Part shown: in pieces, positions 33,482 to 41,247 of the stretch | How the letters are laid out: the number at the start of each line of letters is the position of its first letter | Numbering within the stretch: the stretch's first letter is position 1 | Assembly: GCA_030530315.1 (NCBI GenBank) | Contig: JAUMVG010000002.1 | Coordinates: forward strand, 1,188-65,187 | DNA from: Clostridia bacterium | GTDB lineage: Bacteria > Bacillota > Clostridia > Christensenellales > Aristaeellaceae | Direction: 5' to 3' | Length of the DNA stretch: 64,000 nt | Program-made: the position numbers and the translations under genes | Notes under the pieces: generated by a model | Seen by the model: the letters and a program-made list of their open reading frames with translations, nothing else | What the model was told of the DNA's origin: nothing | Databases searched by the model: none

Positions 33482-35206
33482 TCAGACTGTGGTCGGTTCT
33501 TCGGCAGGCTGGACGTACAGCGTGCGCTGATTGGTATAGATGACAAAGCCGGGCTTGGCCCCTCCGGGCTTTTTGACGTAGCGCCGCAGGGTGTAGTCCA
33601 CCGGCACGCGGCTCGAAGCGCGTCCCTTGGAGTAGAGGGCCGCCAGGCGGGCGGCGTAGAGGATGGTCTCCTCGTCGGGGTTTTCGCCGACGATGATCAC
33701 GTGGGAGCCGGGCATGTCCTTGGCGTGGAGCCAGACCTCGTTGGGCTGGGCGGTGCCGGTCAGCTTGTCGTTCTGCAGATTGTTCTTGCCCACCAGGATG
33801 GCCTGGCCGGAGGGAGCGGTGAAGCGCATGGGCTTCGAGGGCGGCAGCTGCTTCATCTGGCGGCGGCTGCGGTTGGGCTTGACGTAGCCGAAGCGCTCCA
33901 GCTCCTGGCGCAGCTCGAACAGCTCGGATTCCTCCTCGCACTTGCCCAGGTTGTCCATCTGTCCCTCGAGGTAATTCAGCTCGGCGCTGGTCTTTTCGAT
34001 CTGTTCGGCGGCCAGGGTCTGGGCGTTTCTGGCCTTCTGGTACAGCTTGAAGTACTTCTGGGCGTTCTGCCCCGGGGAGAGCTTCTCGTCCAGCTCCACC
34101 TTCAGCATGGGCATGCCCTCTTCATAGTAGTTGGGCACCTCCACGCTGCGCTCGCCCTTGCTCGCCAGGTGCAGGTTGGCGGTGAGCAGTTCGCCCTTGA
34201 GGCGGTATTCCTCCATGCGCTGGCTGCCCAGCAGGGCCTCCTGCTGCAGGGCCAGCTTGCGCTCGCAGCGCTCGATGTTCTTCTTCAGCGTGCGGTGCAG
34301 GGCGGCGCTCTTCTGCTGGATGCGCTCGGCCATGTCCCGGGTGCGGTAGAAGGCGTCCATGGCCTCGGAGAGGGTGGGGAAGGCCTCCGAGCGCAGGTGG
34401 GCGCGGCTGAGATAGGGAAAGGCCACCACGTCAACGGGGGCTCCGTCATCGTTGTAGAGGATCGCTGGCGCGAGGTTCTCCGGAATGGCCCTGAGGCTCC
34501 TTGCGACGCTCTCGCAGGCGGCGCGCAGGTCGATCTCGTCGCTGTGGGCGTCCTCGGAGCCCGCGGCGCGGAAGGCCAGCTCCCGGGCGGTCTGGGTGGA
34601 CATGCCGCTGACGGACTGGGCGATCAGCTTGTGCAGCGGGCCGCTCCGCCCCGCGAGCGCGGCATAGAGGGCGTCCGCCTCCATATGATCGAAGGGGATC
34701 TTGCCGTGGGCCGGGGGCAGCTCGTAGCGCAGGCCGGGCAGCACCTCCCGCACGGAGGAGATCTGCTCGTTGACCCTGCGCGCGCTGTCGATGATCCGCC
34801 CGTCGCTGCCCACGAAGATCAGGTTGGAGTGCTTGCCCATGAACTCGCAGATCAGCCGCTTCGAAGCGCGGTCTCCCAGCTCGTCGTAGTGTTCGATCTC
34901 GATTTCGAGGATGCGGTCACTTTCGATCTGCCGGATGGCGCACACCCTGCCGCCGGTGATGTGCTTGCGCATCAGCATGCACAGGGCCGAGGGCTCCAGG
35001 GGATTGTTCTTGCGGGTGGTGGTCAGGTGGGCCCGGGCGCAGTTGGCCGTGGCGGAGAGCAGCAGCTGGCGGTTGACGCCGCCGCTGCGGATGGTGAGGA
35101 TGATCTCGTCCCGCTCCGGCTGGATGATCTTGGAGATGCGCCCGTCCGCCAGCGTCCGGTTCAGTTCGCCGGCCATCAGGCCGAGGGTCAGTCCGTCGAT
35201 GGGCAT
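33482..35206 (-). CDS. rqcH: Ribosome quality control protein RqcH (NFACT/Rqc2, FbpA family)
   Basis: 574 residues. The order is the NFACT-N domain (M-P-I-D-G-L-T-L-G-L-M, then I-Q-P-E-R-D-E-I-I-L), a helical HhH region, a long coiled coil (~270-450) and the NFACT-R domain near the end (L-V-G-K-N-N-L-Q-N-D, then V-W-L-H-A-K-D-M-P-G-S-H-V-I). In Bacillus RqcH binds 50S subunits carrying stalled peptidyl-tRNA and adds C-terminal Ala tails. The older name is fibronectin-binding protein A. A strong promoter lies 32 bases upstream. Confidence 0.92.
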   Translation of the reverse strand: MPIDGLTLGLMAGELNRTLADGRISKIIQPERDEIILTIRSGGVNRQLLLSATANCARAHLTTTRKNNPLEPSALCMLMRKHITGGRVCAIRQIESDRILEIEIEHYDELGDRASKRLICEFMGKHSNLIFVGSDGRIIDSARRVNEQISSVREVLPGLRYELPPAHGKIPFDHMEADALYAALAGRSGPLHKLIAQSVSGMSTQTARELAFRAAGSEDAHSDEIDLRAACESVARSLRAIPENLAPAILYNDDGAPVDVVAFPYLSRAHLRSEAFPTLSEAMDAFYRTRDMAERIQQKSAALHRTLKKNIERCERKLALQQEALLGSQRMEEYRLKGELLTANLHLASKGERSVEVPNYYEEGMPMLKVELDEKLSPGQNAQKYFKLYQKARNAQTLAAEQIEKTSAELNYLEGQMDNLGKCEEESELFELRQELERFGYVKPNRSRRQMKQLPPSKPMRFTAPSGQAILVGKNNLQNDKLTGTAQPNEVWLHAKDMPGSHVIIVGENPDEETILYAARLAALYSKGRASSRVPVDYTLRRYVKKPGGAKPGFVIYTNQRTLYVQPAEEPTTV

Positions 35207-35238
35207 TGCGGTACCTCCGTGGGTCTGTTTCTGTGTAG

Positions 35239-35267
35239 ATTATAAACCATCCCGGCAGATTGCGCAA
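35239..35267 (-). promoter_or_regulatory. Promoter of rqcH
   Basis: Minus strand TTGCGC (35267-35262), 17 bases, TATAAT (35244-35239). Confidence 0.8.
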
Positions 35268-35402
35268 CCGTCTGATTTATGATAAAATGATGGGGAAGGC
35301 GGCTCTGCCGCCGATGCGGACGCGGGGCGTGAGGCCCCGGCATACCTCCTGCCGCGCGGGAATACATTGAAACCGAAATGGATGACGCAAGGAGGGTTCC
35401 GC

Positions 35403-36533
35403 ATGAACATATCGGGAAATCAGCGCAGGGTGTACCTGGCGGCGCTGGCCGTGCTGCTGCTGGCCGTGGCCCTGGTCTGCGCGTGGACGCTTTGGCGGGG
35501 CGCGACGGGGGCTGCCGCCCCGGAGGGAGGAACGCTTGCCCCGGAGGAAGCGCCGGGGTCTGAACTCCCCGGACAGCCGGATACCGCCGCGACCCCCGGG
35601 CCCGCACCGTCTGCGGCGTCCGGCGCGACGCCCTCCGCGTCCGCCGGGAACCGGGTGTCCACCATCGTCTACTACCAGGACAACTACGGCTATCTCGTGC
35701 CGGTGATGTGCTCGGTGCCCATGGAGGACGGCATCGCGAAGGCGACGCTGAACCTGATGGTGCAGAGCGTGAGCAACGACATGCAGGCGGCCCGGCTCGG
35801 GCTCAGGACCGTGCTGCCCGAGGGAACGAAGATCGACCTGGACATCTCCGGCGGACTCGCCCGCATCGACCTGAGCCGCGAGGTGCTGGACATGCCCGAC
35901 GCCGCTGCGGAGGCTAACATGATCAGCGCCATCGTGCAGACGCTGACGGAGTTCGAGAGCGTCGACCGGGTGACCTTTCTGATCGACGGGCAGGTTCGGG
36001 AGACGCTGACCAACGGCACGCCGGTGGGCGGTGAATTCACCCGGGGCGACATCAACCTGGAGGCGATGGAGTCGACGATGAGTGCCTGCGAGCCTGTGAC
36101 GCTGTACTTTCCCGCAGATTCCGGCGCGGTGATCGTGCCGGTGACCCGGATGGTGCGCTCCGAGCCGGACGTGAACACCGCGGTGCTGGAGCTGGCCAAG
36201 GGACCCTCCGGCGGCGACGCGCTGGAGAGCGTGGTGCCGGCGGGCTGCGGACTGATCGACGTGAAGGTGGAGAACGGCGTCGCCAAGCTGAACTTCACCG
36301 GGGAATTCGTGAACCTGGTGCAGAACTCCGACGGCGGGCGCATGGCGCTGAAGGCGCTGGTGCTGACCTGCACCCAGTTCAAGGGCATCGACTCGGTGGA
36401 GATCTACGTGGACGGCGAGCGCTATGACGCCAGCGAGGGCGAGCTCGGCGTGCCCAGCTTCATGAACGTGGCGGATTCCATCGTCTATGACTACATCCAG
36501 ACCCAGTCGGCCATGCTGTTTGACTTCGACTGA
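35403..36533 (+). CDS. GerM-like protein with two GerMN domains
   Basis: 376 residues from ATG 35403 (AAGGAGGG upstream). An N-terminal membrane helix (residues ~9-28) is followed by a Pro/Ala-rich linker and two GerMN (sporulation/spore germination) domains (~85-215 and ~220-370). Each domain has the pattern G-(L/V)-A-(R/K)-(I/L)-(D/N)-(L/F) and an (L/V)-x-T-L/C-T-x-F strand. B. subtilis GerM acts in sporulation and germination. The following rph, rdgB and yfcE order matches the Bacillus gerM-rph-ysnA-ysnB cluster. The Bacillus protein is a lipoprotein; here the Cys in the helix is not in a proper lipobox. Confidence 0.85.
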   Translation: MNISGNQRRVYLAALAVLLLAVALVCAWTLWRGATGAAAPEGGTLAPEEAPGSELPGQPDTAATPGPAPSAASGATPSASAGNRVSTIVYYQDNYGYLVPVMCSVPMEDGIAKATLNLMVQSVSNDMQAARLGLRTVLPEGTKIDLDISGGLARIDLSREVLDMPDAAAEANMISAIVQTLTEFESVDRVTFLIDGQVRETLTNGTPVGGEFTRGDINLEAMESTMSACEPVTLYFPADSGAVIVPVTRMVRSEPDVNTAVLELAKGPSGGDALESVVPAGCGLIDVKVENGVAKLNFTGEFVNLVQNSDGGRMALKALVLTCTQFKGIDSVEIYVDGERYDASEGELGVPSFMNVADSIVYDYIQTQSAMLFDFD

Positions 36534-36592
36534 GTCGGCAAACGCTAAAATACTATACGCGCCGGCCGCAGGGCCGGAAGAGGAGGATACCA

Positions 36593-37924
36593 ATGGAAAC
36601 GATCAATCGCGCCCCGGATGAATTGCGCATGGTGCGCATACTGCCGGACTATACGGAGATGGCCACGGGCTCCGTGCTGATCTGCTGCGGCAGGACCCGC
36701 GTGATCTGCACGGCCTCCGTCCAGGATGGCGTGCCCGCCTTCCTGAAGGGCAAGGGAAAGGGCTGGCTGACGGCGGAATACGCCATGCTGCCCGGCTCCA
36801 CGCCCCAGCGCAAGGCCCGGGACGGCGTAAAGAAGGATGGACGCGGCGTAGAGATTCAGCGGCTGATTGGGCGTTCCCTGCGGGCGGCCTGCGACCTGAC
36901 CCGCCTGGGCGAGCGAACGGTGTACATCGACTGCGACGTCATACAGGCCGACGGCGGCACCCGCACGGCCTCCATCACCGGGGCCTTTACGGCGCTGTGC
37001 ATCGCCGTGGACCGGCTGCTGGAGGAGGGCAAGCTGGTGGATTCGCCCATCATCCGCCAGGTGGCCGCCGTGTCGGTGGGCGTGATCGACGACGTGTGTA
37101 CCCTCGATCTGGAATACGCCCAGGACAGCCGTGCCCAGGTGGACATGAACATCGTCATGACCCGGGACGCGAAGGGCGAGCTGGGCTACGTGGAGGTCCA
37201 GGGCACCGGCGAGGGACGCAGCTATACCCGGAGCGAACTGGACCGGCTGCTGGCGCTGGGCGAAAAGGGCTGCCTCGCGCTGATGCAGGCCCAGCTGGAC
37301 GCCCTGGGAGGCCGCGCCTCGGTGATCTGCAAAAAGCCGAAGCTGGCCCTGGCCAGCAACAACTTCGGCAAGCTCCGGGAGCTCAAGCAGCTGCTGGGAG
37401 ACCGCTACGACGTGTACTCCATGCGGGAGCTCGGCGTGGAGATGGACGTGGAGGAGAACGGCGAGACCTTCGAGGAGAACGCGCTGATCAAGGCAAGGGC
37501 GCTGATGGAGCGCATGGGCTGCGCCACGCTGGCGGACGACTCCGGGCTGTGCGTGGACCAGCTGGGCGGACGGCCGGGCGTGCACTCGGCCCGCTACTGC
37601 GGCGTCCACGGGGACGACGAGGCCAACAACCAGCTGCTGCTCAGGGAGCTGGCGGACAAGCCGGAGCCCCACCATGCCCACTACGGCGCGGCGGTGGCGC
37701 TTTGCCGCCCGGGCAGGGAGCCGGTGACCGTCTACGGACGCTGCGAGGGGCAGATCATCGGGGAATACCGGGGCACGGGCGGCTTCGGCTACGACCCGCT
37801 GTTCCTCTCCGACGATTTGGGCGTGACCTTTGCCGAGGCGGACGCCGAGGCCAAGAACGGCGTGTCCCACCGGGCGCGGGCCATTCAGAAGCTGATCGAA
37901 GTGCTGGAGCGGGAAGATGGTTAG
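36593..37924 (+). CDS. rph: Fused ribonuclease PH and XTP/dITP pyrophosphatase (Rph-RdgB)
   Basis: 443 residues made of two enzymes. Residues ~1-245 are RNase PH (tRNA 3' trimming): G-S-V-L-I-x-C-G-x-T, then M-L-P-G-S-T, R-x-G and E-I-Q-R-L-I-G-R-S-L-R, I-D-C-D-V-I-Q-A-D-G-G-T-R-T, and V-E-V-Q-G-T-G-E. Residues ~248-443 are RdgB/HAM1 (removes non-canonical purine nucleotides): L-A-S-N-N-x-x-K-L-R-E-L, E-N-G-E-T-F-E-E-N-A, D-D-S-G-L-C-V-D, G-G-F-G-Y-D-P and S-H-R-A-R-A. The genes are separate neighbours in Bacillus. The junction is in frame with no stop, and both active sites look complete. It overlaps yfcE by 8 bases. Confidence 0.92.
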   Translation: METINRAPDELRMVRILPDYTEMATGSVLICCGRTRVICTASVQDGVPAFLKGKGKGWLTAEYAMLPGSTPQRKARDGVKKDGRGVEIQRLIGRSLRAACDLTRLGERTVYIDCDVIQADGGTRTASITGAFTALCIAVDRLLEEGKLVDSPIIRQVAAVSVGVIDDVCTLDLEYAQDSRAQVDMNIVMTRDAKGELGYVEVQGTGEGRSYTRSELDRLLALGEKGCLALMQAQLDALGGRASVICKKPKLALASNNFGKLRELKQLLGDRYDVYSMRELGVEMDVEENGETFEENALIKARALMERMGCATLADDSGLCVDQLGGRPGVHSARYCGVHGDDEANNQLLLRELADKPEPHHAHYGAAVALCRPGREPVTVYGRCEGQIIGEYRGTGGFGYDPLFLSDDLGVTFAEADAEAKNGVSHRARAIQKLIEVLEREDG

Positions 37925-38396
37925 GCTCGGCGTCGTATCGGACAGCCACAACAGCCAGTTCTGGCTGGAGCGCTTCGCCGCGAAGTGCGCGAAGGAGCAG
38001 TACGCCTGCGTGTTCCACCTCGGGGACCTGTACGGGGATGCCCGCTGGCTGGAGAAGCACATCGACAGGCCGCTGATCGCGGTGACCGGCAATTGCGACT
38101 ACTTCACAAAGCGCGGCGCGTCCATGGCCCGGGCGTCCTTCGAGGGGCGCCAGCTCATTGCGGTGCACGGGCACATGCAGAACGTGAAGTACGGTTACGA
38201 CCAGCTTTCCTACTATGCCGAGGACGCGGGCGCGGAGATCGCGCTGTTCGGCCACACCCACGAGCCCTTCGCGGGCTGGGTGGGCCGGGTGCTGCTGTTC
38301 AACCCGGGCGCGTTGATGGACGGATGCTATGGGGAGTTGTTGTTGGACGGGGCGCGGATGGTGCCTTACCTGAAGCGCCTGGATGAAGAAGAATAG
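37917..38396 (+). CDS. YfcE/MJ0936-type metallophosphoesterase
   Basis: 159 residues with the short-form phosphodiesterase motifs: V-V-S-D-S-H near residue 6, H-L-G-D near residue 40, V-T-G-N-C-D, V-H-G-H and F-G-H-T-H. The last part ends F-N-P-G-A. Members hydrolyse model phosphodiesters; the natural substrate is uncertain. It overlaps the rph-rdgB fusion by 8 bases, which fits the conserved Bacillus-like cluster. Confidence 0.9.
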   Translation: MVRLGVVSDSHNSQFWLERFAAKCAKEQYACVFHLGDLYGDARWLEKHIDRPLIAVTGNCDYFTKRGASMARASFEGRQLIAVHGHMQNVKYGYDQLSYYAEDAGAEIALFGHTHEPFAGWVGRVLLFNPGALMDGCYGELLLDGARMVPYLKRLDEEE

Positions 38397-38439
38397 ACAG
38401 AAAAACAGACGAACGGACAGGAATACGGGAGGTCATACC

Positions 38440-39072
38440 ATGGAGAGAAGGACGTTTGCGATACGGGCGCTGCTGGGAATGCGGGACGAGGTGGAGCGGA
38501 AGCTGAAGGCGCTGGAGCCCTATATTCGCAAGGCGGCACAGAACCAGAAGATTGAGAACCTGTCCATTTGGGGCGTTGAGGACGTGTTCTTCGGTTACGG
38601 GGAATACGACCATCCCGTGGAGCCGGACGTGGAGCGGGATCTGCAGAACGAGATCGACCGGACGCTGGACGGCTATTCCGAGCTGCTGTGCCCGCCGGGC
38701 TCCATGCGCCTGATGTACCACGACATCGGCATCGTCCGGCAGGACAAGTCGCTGATCCGGCACCGGGTCTTCGCCACGCGGCTGAAGCCCGGCTGCGCCG
38801 AGGAGTACAAGCGGCGCCACGACGCGCTGATCGCCGCCCGGGGGGACGCGGTCTCCGAGGGCCCGGACAGCAACTTCACCATCTGGTACGGCGCCGGGTA
38901 CATCTTCGGCTACTGCGAGAAGGTAAAGTCCTTCGACCGGGAGATGACCCCGCAGGAGCGGGAGGACACCATCGCCTGGGAGACCCGGCAGCTGGAGATC
39001 ATGGACTGGCTGACCGACGATGTGGACTGGATCACCGGCGAGAAGCACGAGCACATCCGCCGGATCATCTGA
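38440..39072 (+). CDS. Tandem L-rhamnose mutarotase-like (RhaM) domain protein
   Basis: 210 residues in two related alpha/beta barrel halves. The second half (~105-210) is the better match to RhaM: F-A-T-R-L-K-P-G-C-A-E-E-Y-K-R-R-H-D, which carries the active-site Tyr and His, then a strand-rich part and W-x-T-x-x-L-x-x-M-D-W-L. The first half (~1-95) keeps R-A-L-L-G-M-R-D-E-V-E-R-K and S-I-W-G-V-E-D-V-F-F-G-Y but lacks that Y-x-x-x-H pair. RhaM converts anomers of L-rhamnose; no rhamnose genes are nearby, so the sugar is unknown. Start at 38440 from GGGAGG. Confidence 0.7.
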   Translation: MERRTFAIRALLGMRDEVERKLKALEPYIRKAAQNQKIENLSIWGVEDVFFGYGEYDHPVEPDVERDLQNEIDRTLDGYSELLCPPGSMRLMYHDIGIVRQDKSLIRHRVFATRLKPGCAEEYKRRHDALIAARGDAVSEGPDSNFTIWYGAGYIFGYCEKVKSFDREMTPQEREDTIAWETRQLEIMDWLTDDVDWITGEKHEHIRRII

Positions 39073-39158
39073 CGGGAAGCGAGGTTTGGTGCGCTCCTGC
39101 AGGACCCGCTGAGCGGCAAGGCGCTTCGCTCTCAGAGCAGGCGCTATGCCGGAAACGA

Positions 39159-39190
39159 ATCCCGCCCCGGGCCTGCGCCCGGGGCGGGAT
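39159..39190. terminator. Strong 14-bp hairpin between convergent genes
   Basis: Perfect 14-bp stem (39159-39172 with 39177-39190) with a CTGC loop. T-run is weak (ATTCAAT), but the position between convergent genes fits a terminator. Confidence 0.6.
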
Positions 39191-39244
39191 ATTCAATGTA
39201 TCATTCGGAATAAGTGAGGACGCCGCCGGCAAAAAGCGCGAGCG

Positions 39245-39637
39245 TCACTTCATATATTTGTCGATGGCGTTGCACAGATCGTCGATGGCCTTCTGGTCGC
39301 CCTCTGCGGCGGCGTCCATGATGCAGTGCTTCAGGTGATCCTGAAGGATCAGCTTGCCGGTGTTGTCGATGGCGGAGCGCACCGCGGCGATCTGCACCAG
39401 CACCTCGGAGCAGTCCCGTCCCTCCTCCACCATGTTGCGCACGGACTGCAAATGCCCGATGGCGCGGGAGAGGCGGTTCAGCACCGCGCGGGTGTGCTCG
39501 TGGCTGTGGGTATGGCCGTGCTCGCAGCCGTGTTCGTGATCATGCTCATGGGGAATGCCGTGGGCATGCATGTATGCGTGATCGTGTGCCGCCTGCGCGC
39601 CCTCGGGGGCCGCGCCATGCGCGTGTTCGTTGGACAT
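39245..39637 (-). CDS. CsoR/RcnR-family metal-sensing repressor with His-rich N-terminus
   Basis: 130 residues. Residues ~48-130 form the CsoR/RcnR four-helix domain: L-N-R-L-S-R-A-I-G-H-L-Q-S-V, then the metal ligands C in D-C-S-E-V-L, H in D-H-L-K-H and C in H-C-I. This C-H-C set is typical of CsoR proteins. The first ~47 residues are unusual, with about 17 His, including Y-M-H-A-H-G-I-P-H-E-H-D-H-E-H. A near-identical Y-M-H-E-H-G-I-P-H-D-H sequence opens the divergently transcribed gene at 39896. The next divergent gene is cooT. By context it senses nickel (inference). ATG at 39637 has GAGGTGA 8 bases upstream. Confidence 0.88.
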   Translation of the reverse strand: MSNEHAHGAAPEGAQAAHDHAYMHAHGIPHEHDHEHGCEHGHTHSHEHTRAVLNRLSRAIGHLQSVRNMVEEGRDCSEVLVQIAAVRSAIDNTGKLILQDHLKHCIMDAAAEGDQKAIDDLCNAIDKYMK

Positions 39638-39658
39638 GTTGTCGCTCACCTCGCTCTG

Positions 39659-39687
39659 ATTGTACCGCATCGGGGGCGTTATTGCAA
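39659..39687 (-). promoter_or_regulatory. Promoter of the CsoR-type repressor
   Basis: Minus strand TTGCAA (39687-39682), 17 bases, TACAAT (39664-39659). The spacer holds a TACC-(N5)-GGGGG stretch that could be a CsoR-type operator, and AATCCCCCGGGTGGGGTT farther up the divergent region is another candidate. Confidence 0.6.
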
Positions 39688-39828
39688 TCGCCGGGAACGG
39701 GGCACAGGTTAAGAATCGTGGAAATTCATATTGGAATCCCCCGGGTGGGGTTGTGCTTTTCGCGGCGGACGGCGATAATATACAGGTAAGATTGGAACGC
39801 CGCGGATGACGCGAGCCCTGCGGCCGTT

Positions 39829-39857
39829 TTGACAAATGCGCCCGCGTGGTATATAAT
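39829..39857 (+). promoter_or_regulatory. Consensus promoter of the His-rich protein-cooT operon
   Basis: Perfect TTGACA (39829-39834), 17 bases, perfect TATAAT (39852-39857), 38 bases before the start. Such a strong promoter is likely repressor-controlled. Confidence 0.85.
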
Positions 39858-39895
39858 TGAACCAGACGGGCGAGACATGACAGGAGGATACAAAT

Positions 39896-40339
39896 ATGGA
39901 TCACGAATACAGCCACGAATATATGCATGAGCACGGTATTCCCCACGACCATCATGGGCACGACGCGGACTATCCCCATGCGGGAAATGGGGAGCACGCG
40001 CACGAGCACACCCCCGAGCACACCCACGCGGACGGCACCACCCACAGCCATCCCCATGAGCACGCGGCCCAGCCCCAGGGCTGCCCCGGCGCGGCGGCCT
40101 GCGGCAGCGACTGCAGCGGCTGCGAGCACGATCCCCGGGCGGAGGTTGTGGCGCTGATGCAGTACATGGTGAACCACAACACGGCCCACGCCAACGAGCT
40201 GGTCCAGCTGGCCGGCCGGCTGAAGGACCTGGGAGACGTCACAGCCTTCGAGCAGGTGATGCAGGCCGTATCCGACTTTGAAAAGGGCAACATGCGTCTG
40301 TCCACGGTGCTGGCGGCGCTGAACGCGACCAAGGCGTAA
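39896..40339 (+). CDS. His-rich putative nickel-binding protein
   Basis: 147 residues. The first ~60 carry about 22 His in runs (S-H-E-Y-M-H-E-H-G-I-P-H-D-H-H-G-H, then H-A-H-E-H-T-P-E-H-T-H), followed by a C-P-G-A-A-A-C-G-S-D-C-S-G-C-E cluster with four Cys. A ~75-residue helical domain (V-A-L-M-Q-Y-M-V-N-H-N-T-A-H-A-N-E-L) ends the protein. This fits metal storage or delivery. It sits 15 bases before cooT, shares its His module with the divergent CsoR-type repressor, and lies close to the CODH/ACS genes, which need nickel. The metal is inferred, not shown. Confidence 0.8.
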   Translation: MDHEYSHEYMHEHGIPHDHHGHDADYPHAGNGEHAHEHTPEHTHADGTTHSHPHEHAAQPQGCPGAAACGSDCSGCEHDPRAEVVALMQYMVNHNTAHANELVQLAGRLKDLGDVTAFEQVMQAVSDFEKGNMRLSTVLAALNATKA

Positions 40340-40354
40340 AGGGAGGAAACCGAT

Positions 40355-40555
40355 ATGTGTCTGTCCACGGTTTACAGGGGCGAGAAGCGCCCGGAGAACG
40401 AGGTTTTGAAGAACGTCATGCTGATCGAGTGTAAGGACGGCGTGGTCACGCTGACGGATATCATGGGCCGCGAGGAGCGCATCGAGGGCGAGGTCGCCTC
40501 GGCTGATCTGACCGGCGGCACCGTGGTGGTCCGCCCGAAGGTCCTGGCGCACTGA
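40355..40555 (+). CDS. cooT: CooT family nickel-binding protein
   Basis: 66 residues. It matches CooT, the small dimeric nickel protein of CO dehydrogenase maturation: M-C-L-S-T-V-Y at the start (the N-terminal Cys is the nickel ligand), then K-N-V-M-L-I-E and V-T-L-T-D-I-M-G. Family length is about 65. Second gene of the His-rich operon, followed by a large terminator. Its presence supports a nickel role for the neighbours and fits the cooC and acs genes just downstream. Confidence 0.88.
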   Translation: MCLSTVYRGEKRPENEVLKNVMLIECKDGVVTLTDIMGREERIEGEVASADLTGGTVVVRPKVLAH

Positions 40556-40598
40556 GCAGGGCAGGCTGCCCTGCGGCGGCGCGAAGCGCGCGCTGGAG

Positions 40599-40658
40599 AA
40601 AGCCCCGCGGGAACGGCGGCCTGTCCAAACGACAGGCGGCCCTCGAAGCGGGGCTTTT
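40599..40658 (+). terminator. Terminator of the His-rich protein-cooT operon
   Basis: AAAGCCCCGC (40599-40608) pairs with GCGGGGCTTT (40648-40657), with an inner GCCTGTC/GACAGGC hairpin, then TTTTG. Confidence 0.85.
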
Positions 40659-40675
40659 GCCGTGTGGCGCAAAGG

Positions 40676-40833
40676 GGTACCTCTGAAAACGCTCATCGCT
40701 GCCAGACGGCTGATTTCAGCCATCTTCGTCTTGCAAAAACCTTGACTACCCGCCAGGCAGCCTGCGTCTTTTGCAAGCCAAATCTGACTAAAATTCATCG
40801 AGTCGGGCGGCGCGCTGGTTTTTGGAGGTATCC
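40676..40833. repeat. 158-bp MITE-like long imperfect palindrome
   Basis: The left arm starts GGTACCTCTGAAAAC; the right arm, reverse-complemented from 40833, starts GGATACCTCCAAAAAC. The arms stay alignable for ~65 bases through shared blocks such as CGC-GCC-GAC, GAT and CTTGCAAAA. No coding potential. Confidence 0.7.
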
Positions 40834-40880
40834 AAATGGGAGCGGCCTGCCTGGCCGAAGCGAGAAATGGGGGGGAGAGT

Positions 40881-41108
40881 ATGGCGGAATACGAAGTGGT
40901 GCGTGAGATCCAGAACAGCTGCTCCGGCAACCAGATGCGGGACGTGTTTTTCGATGAGATCGAGACCGACGACCCGGTGGACTACGTTCGCGGCCTTCTG
41001 AAGGGAGATATCGACGAGATGGATGTGGAGGAGGGCGCGGACGGCGTCATCACCATTTTTACCAACAGCAAGGGGCTTCGGCAGAAGTTCCTCTTCACAC
41101 TAATTTAG
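40881..41108 (+). CDS. Small acidic protein of unknown function
   Basis: 75 residues from ATG 40881 (GGGGGAGAG upstream). It reads E-I-Q-N-S-C-S-G-N-Q-M-R-D-V-F-F-D-E-I near residue 9, then D-D-P-V-D-Y-V-R-G and an (A-D-G-V-I-T-I-F) strand. It is acidic, with one Cys and no signal peptide. It lies between a MITE-like element and the metF-cooC-acs operon, with cooT just before. I do not recognise the family; context hints at one-carbon or nickel metabolism. Confidence 0.6.
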   Translation: MAEYEVVREIQNSCSGNQMRDVFFDEIETDDPVDYVRGLLKGDIDEMDVEEGADGVITIFTNSKGLRQKFLFTLI

Positions 41109-41140
41109 CCCAATCGTGTCACAATTTTCGCCGGAATCGC

Positions 41141-41169
41141 TTGCCTATTGTTTCGGTTTGTGATATTAT
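41141..41169 (+). promoter_or_regulatory. Promoter of the metF-cooC-acsDC-acsE operon
   Basis: TTGCCT (41141), 17 bases, TATTAT (41164). The ~75-base leader holds complementary TGCGTTTG and CGCAAAC segments. Confidence 0.7.
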
Positions 41170-41247
41170 GATGTTTGTTGAATTGCGTTTGTTTGCAGCG
41201 CAATCAAATGAACACTGAACGCAAACAGACAGTAGGAGGACGACTGA

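Noticed and set aside
39245..40930. 561-residue minus-strand frame that includes the CsoR-type gene
   Set aside because: Only the last 130 residues make sense; the start at 39637 has a ribosome binding site and promoter, and the rest is antisense to the His-rich and cooT genes and the 40.7-kb palindrome.
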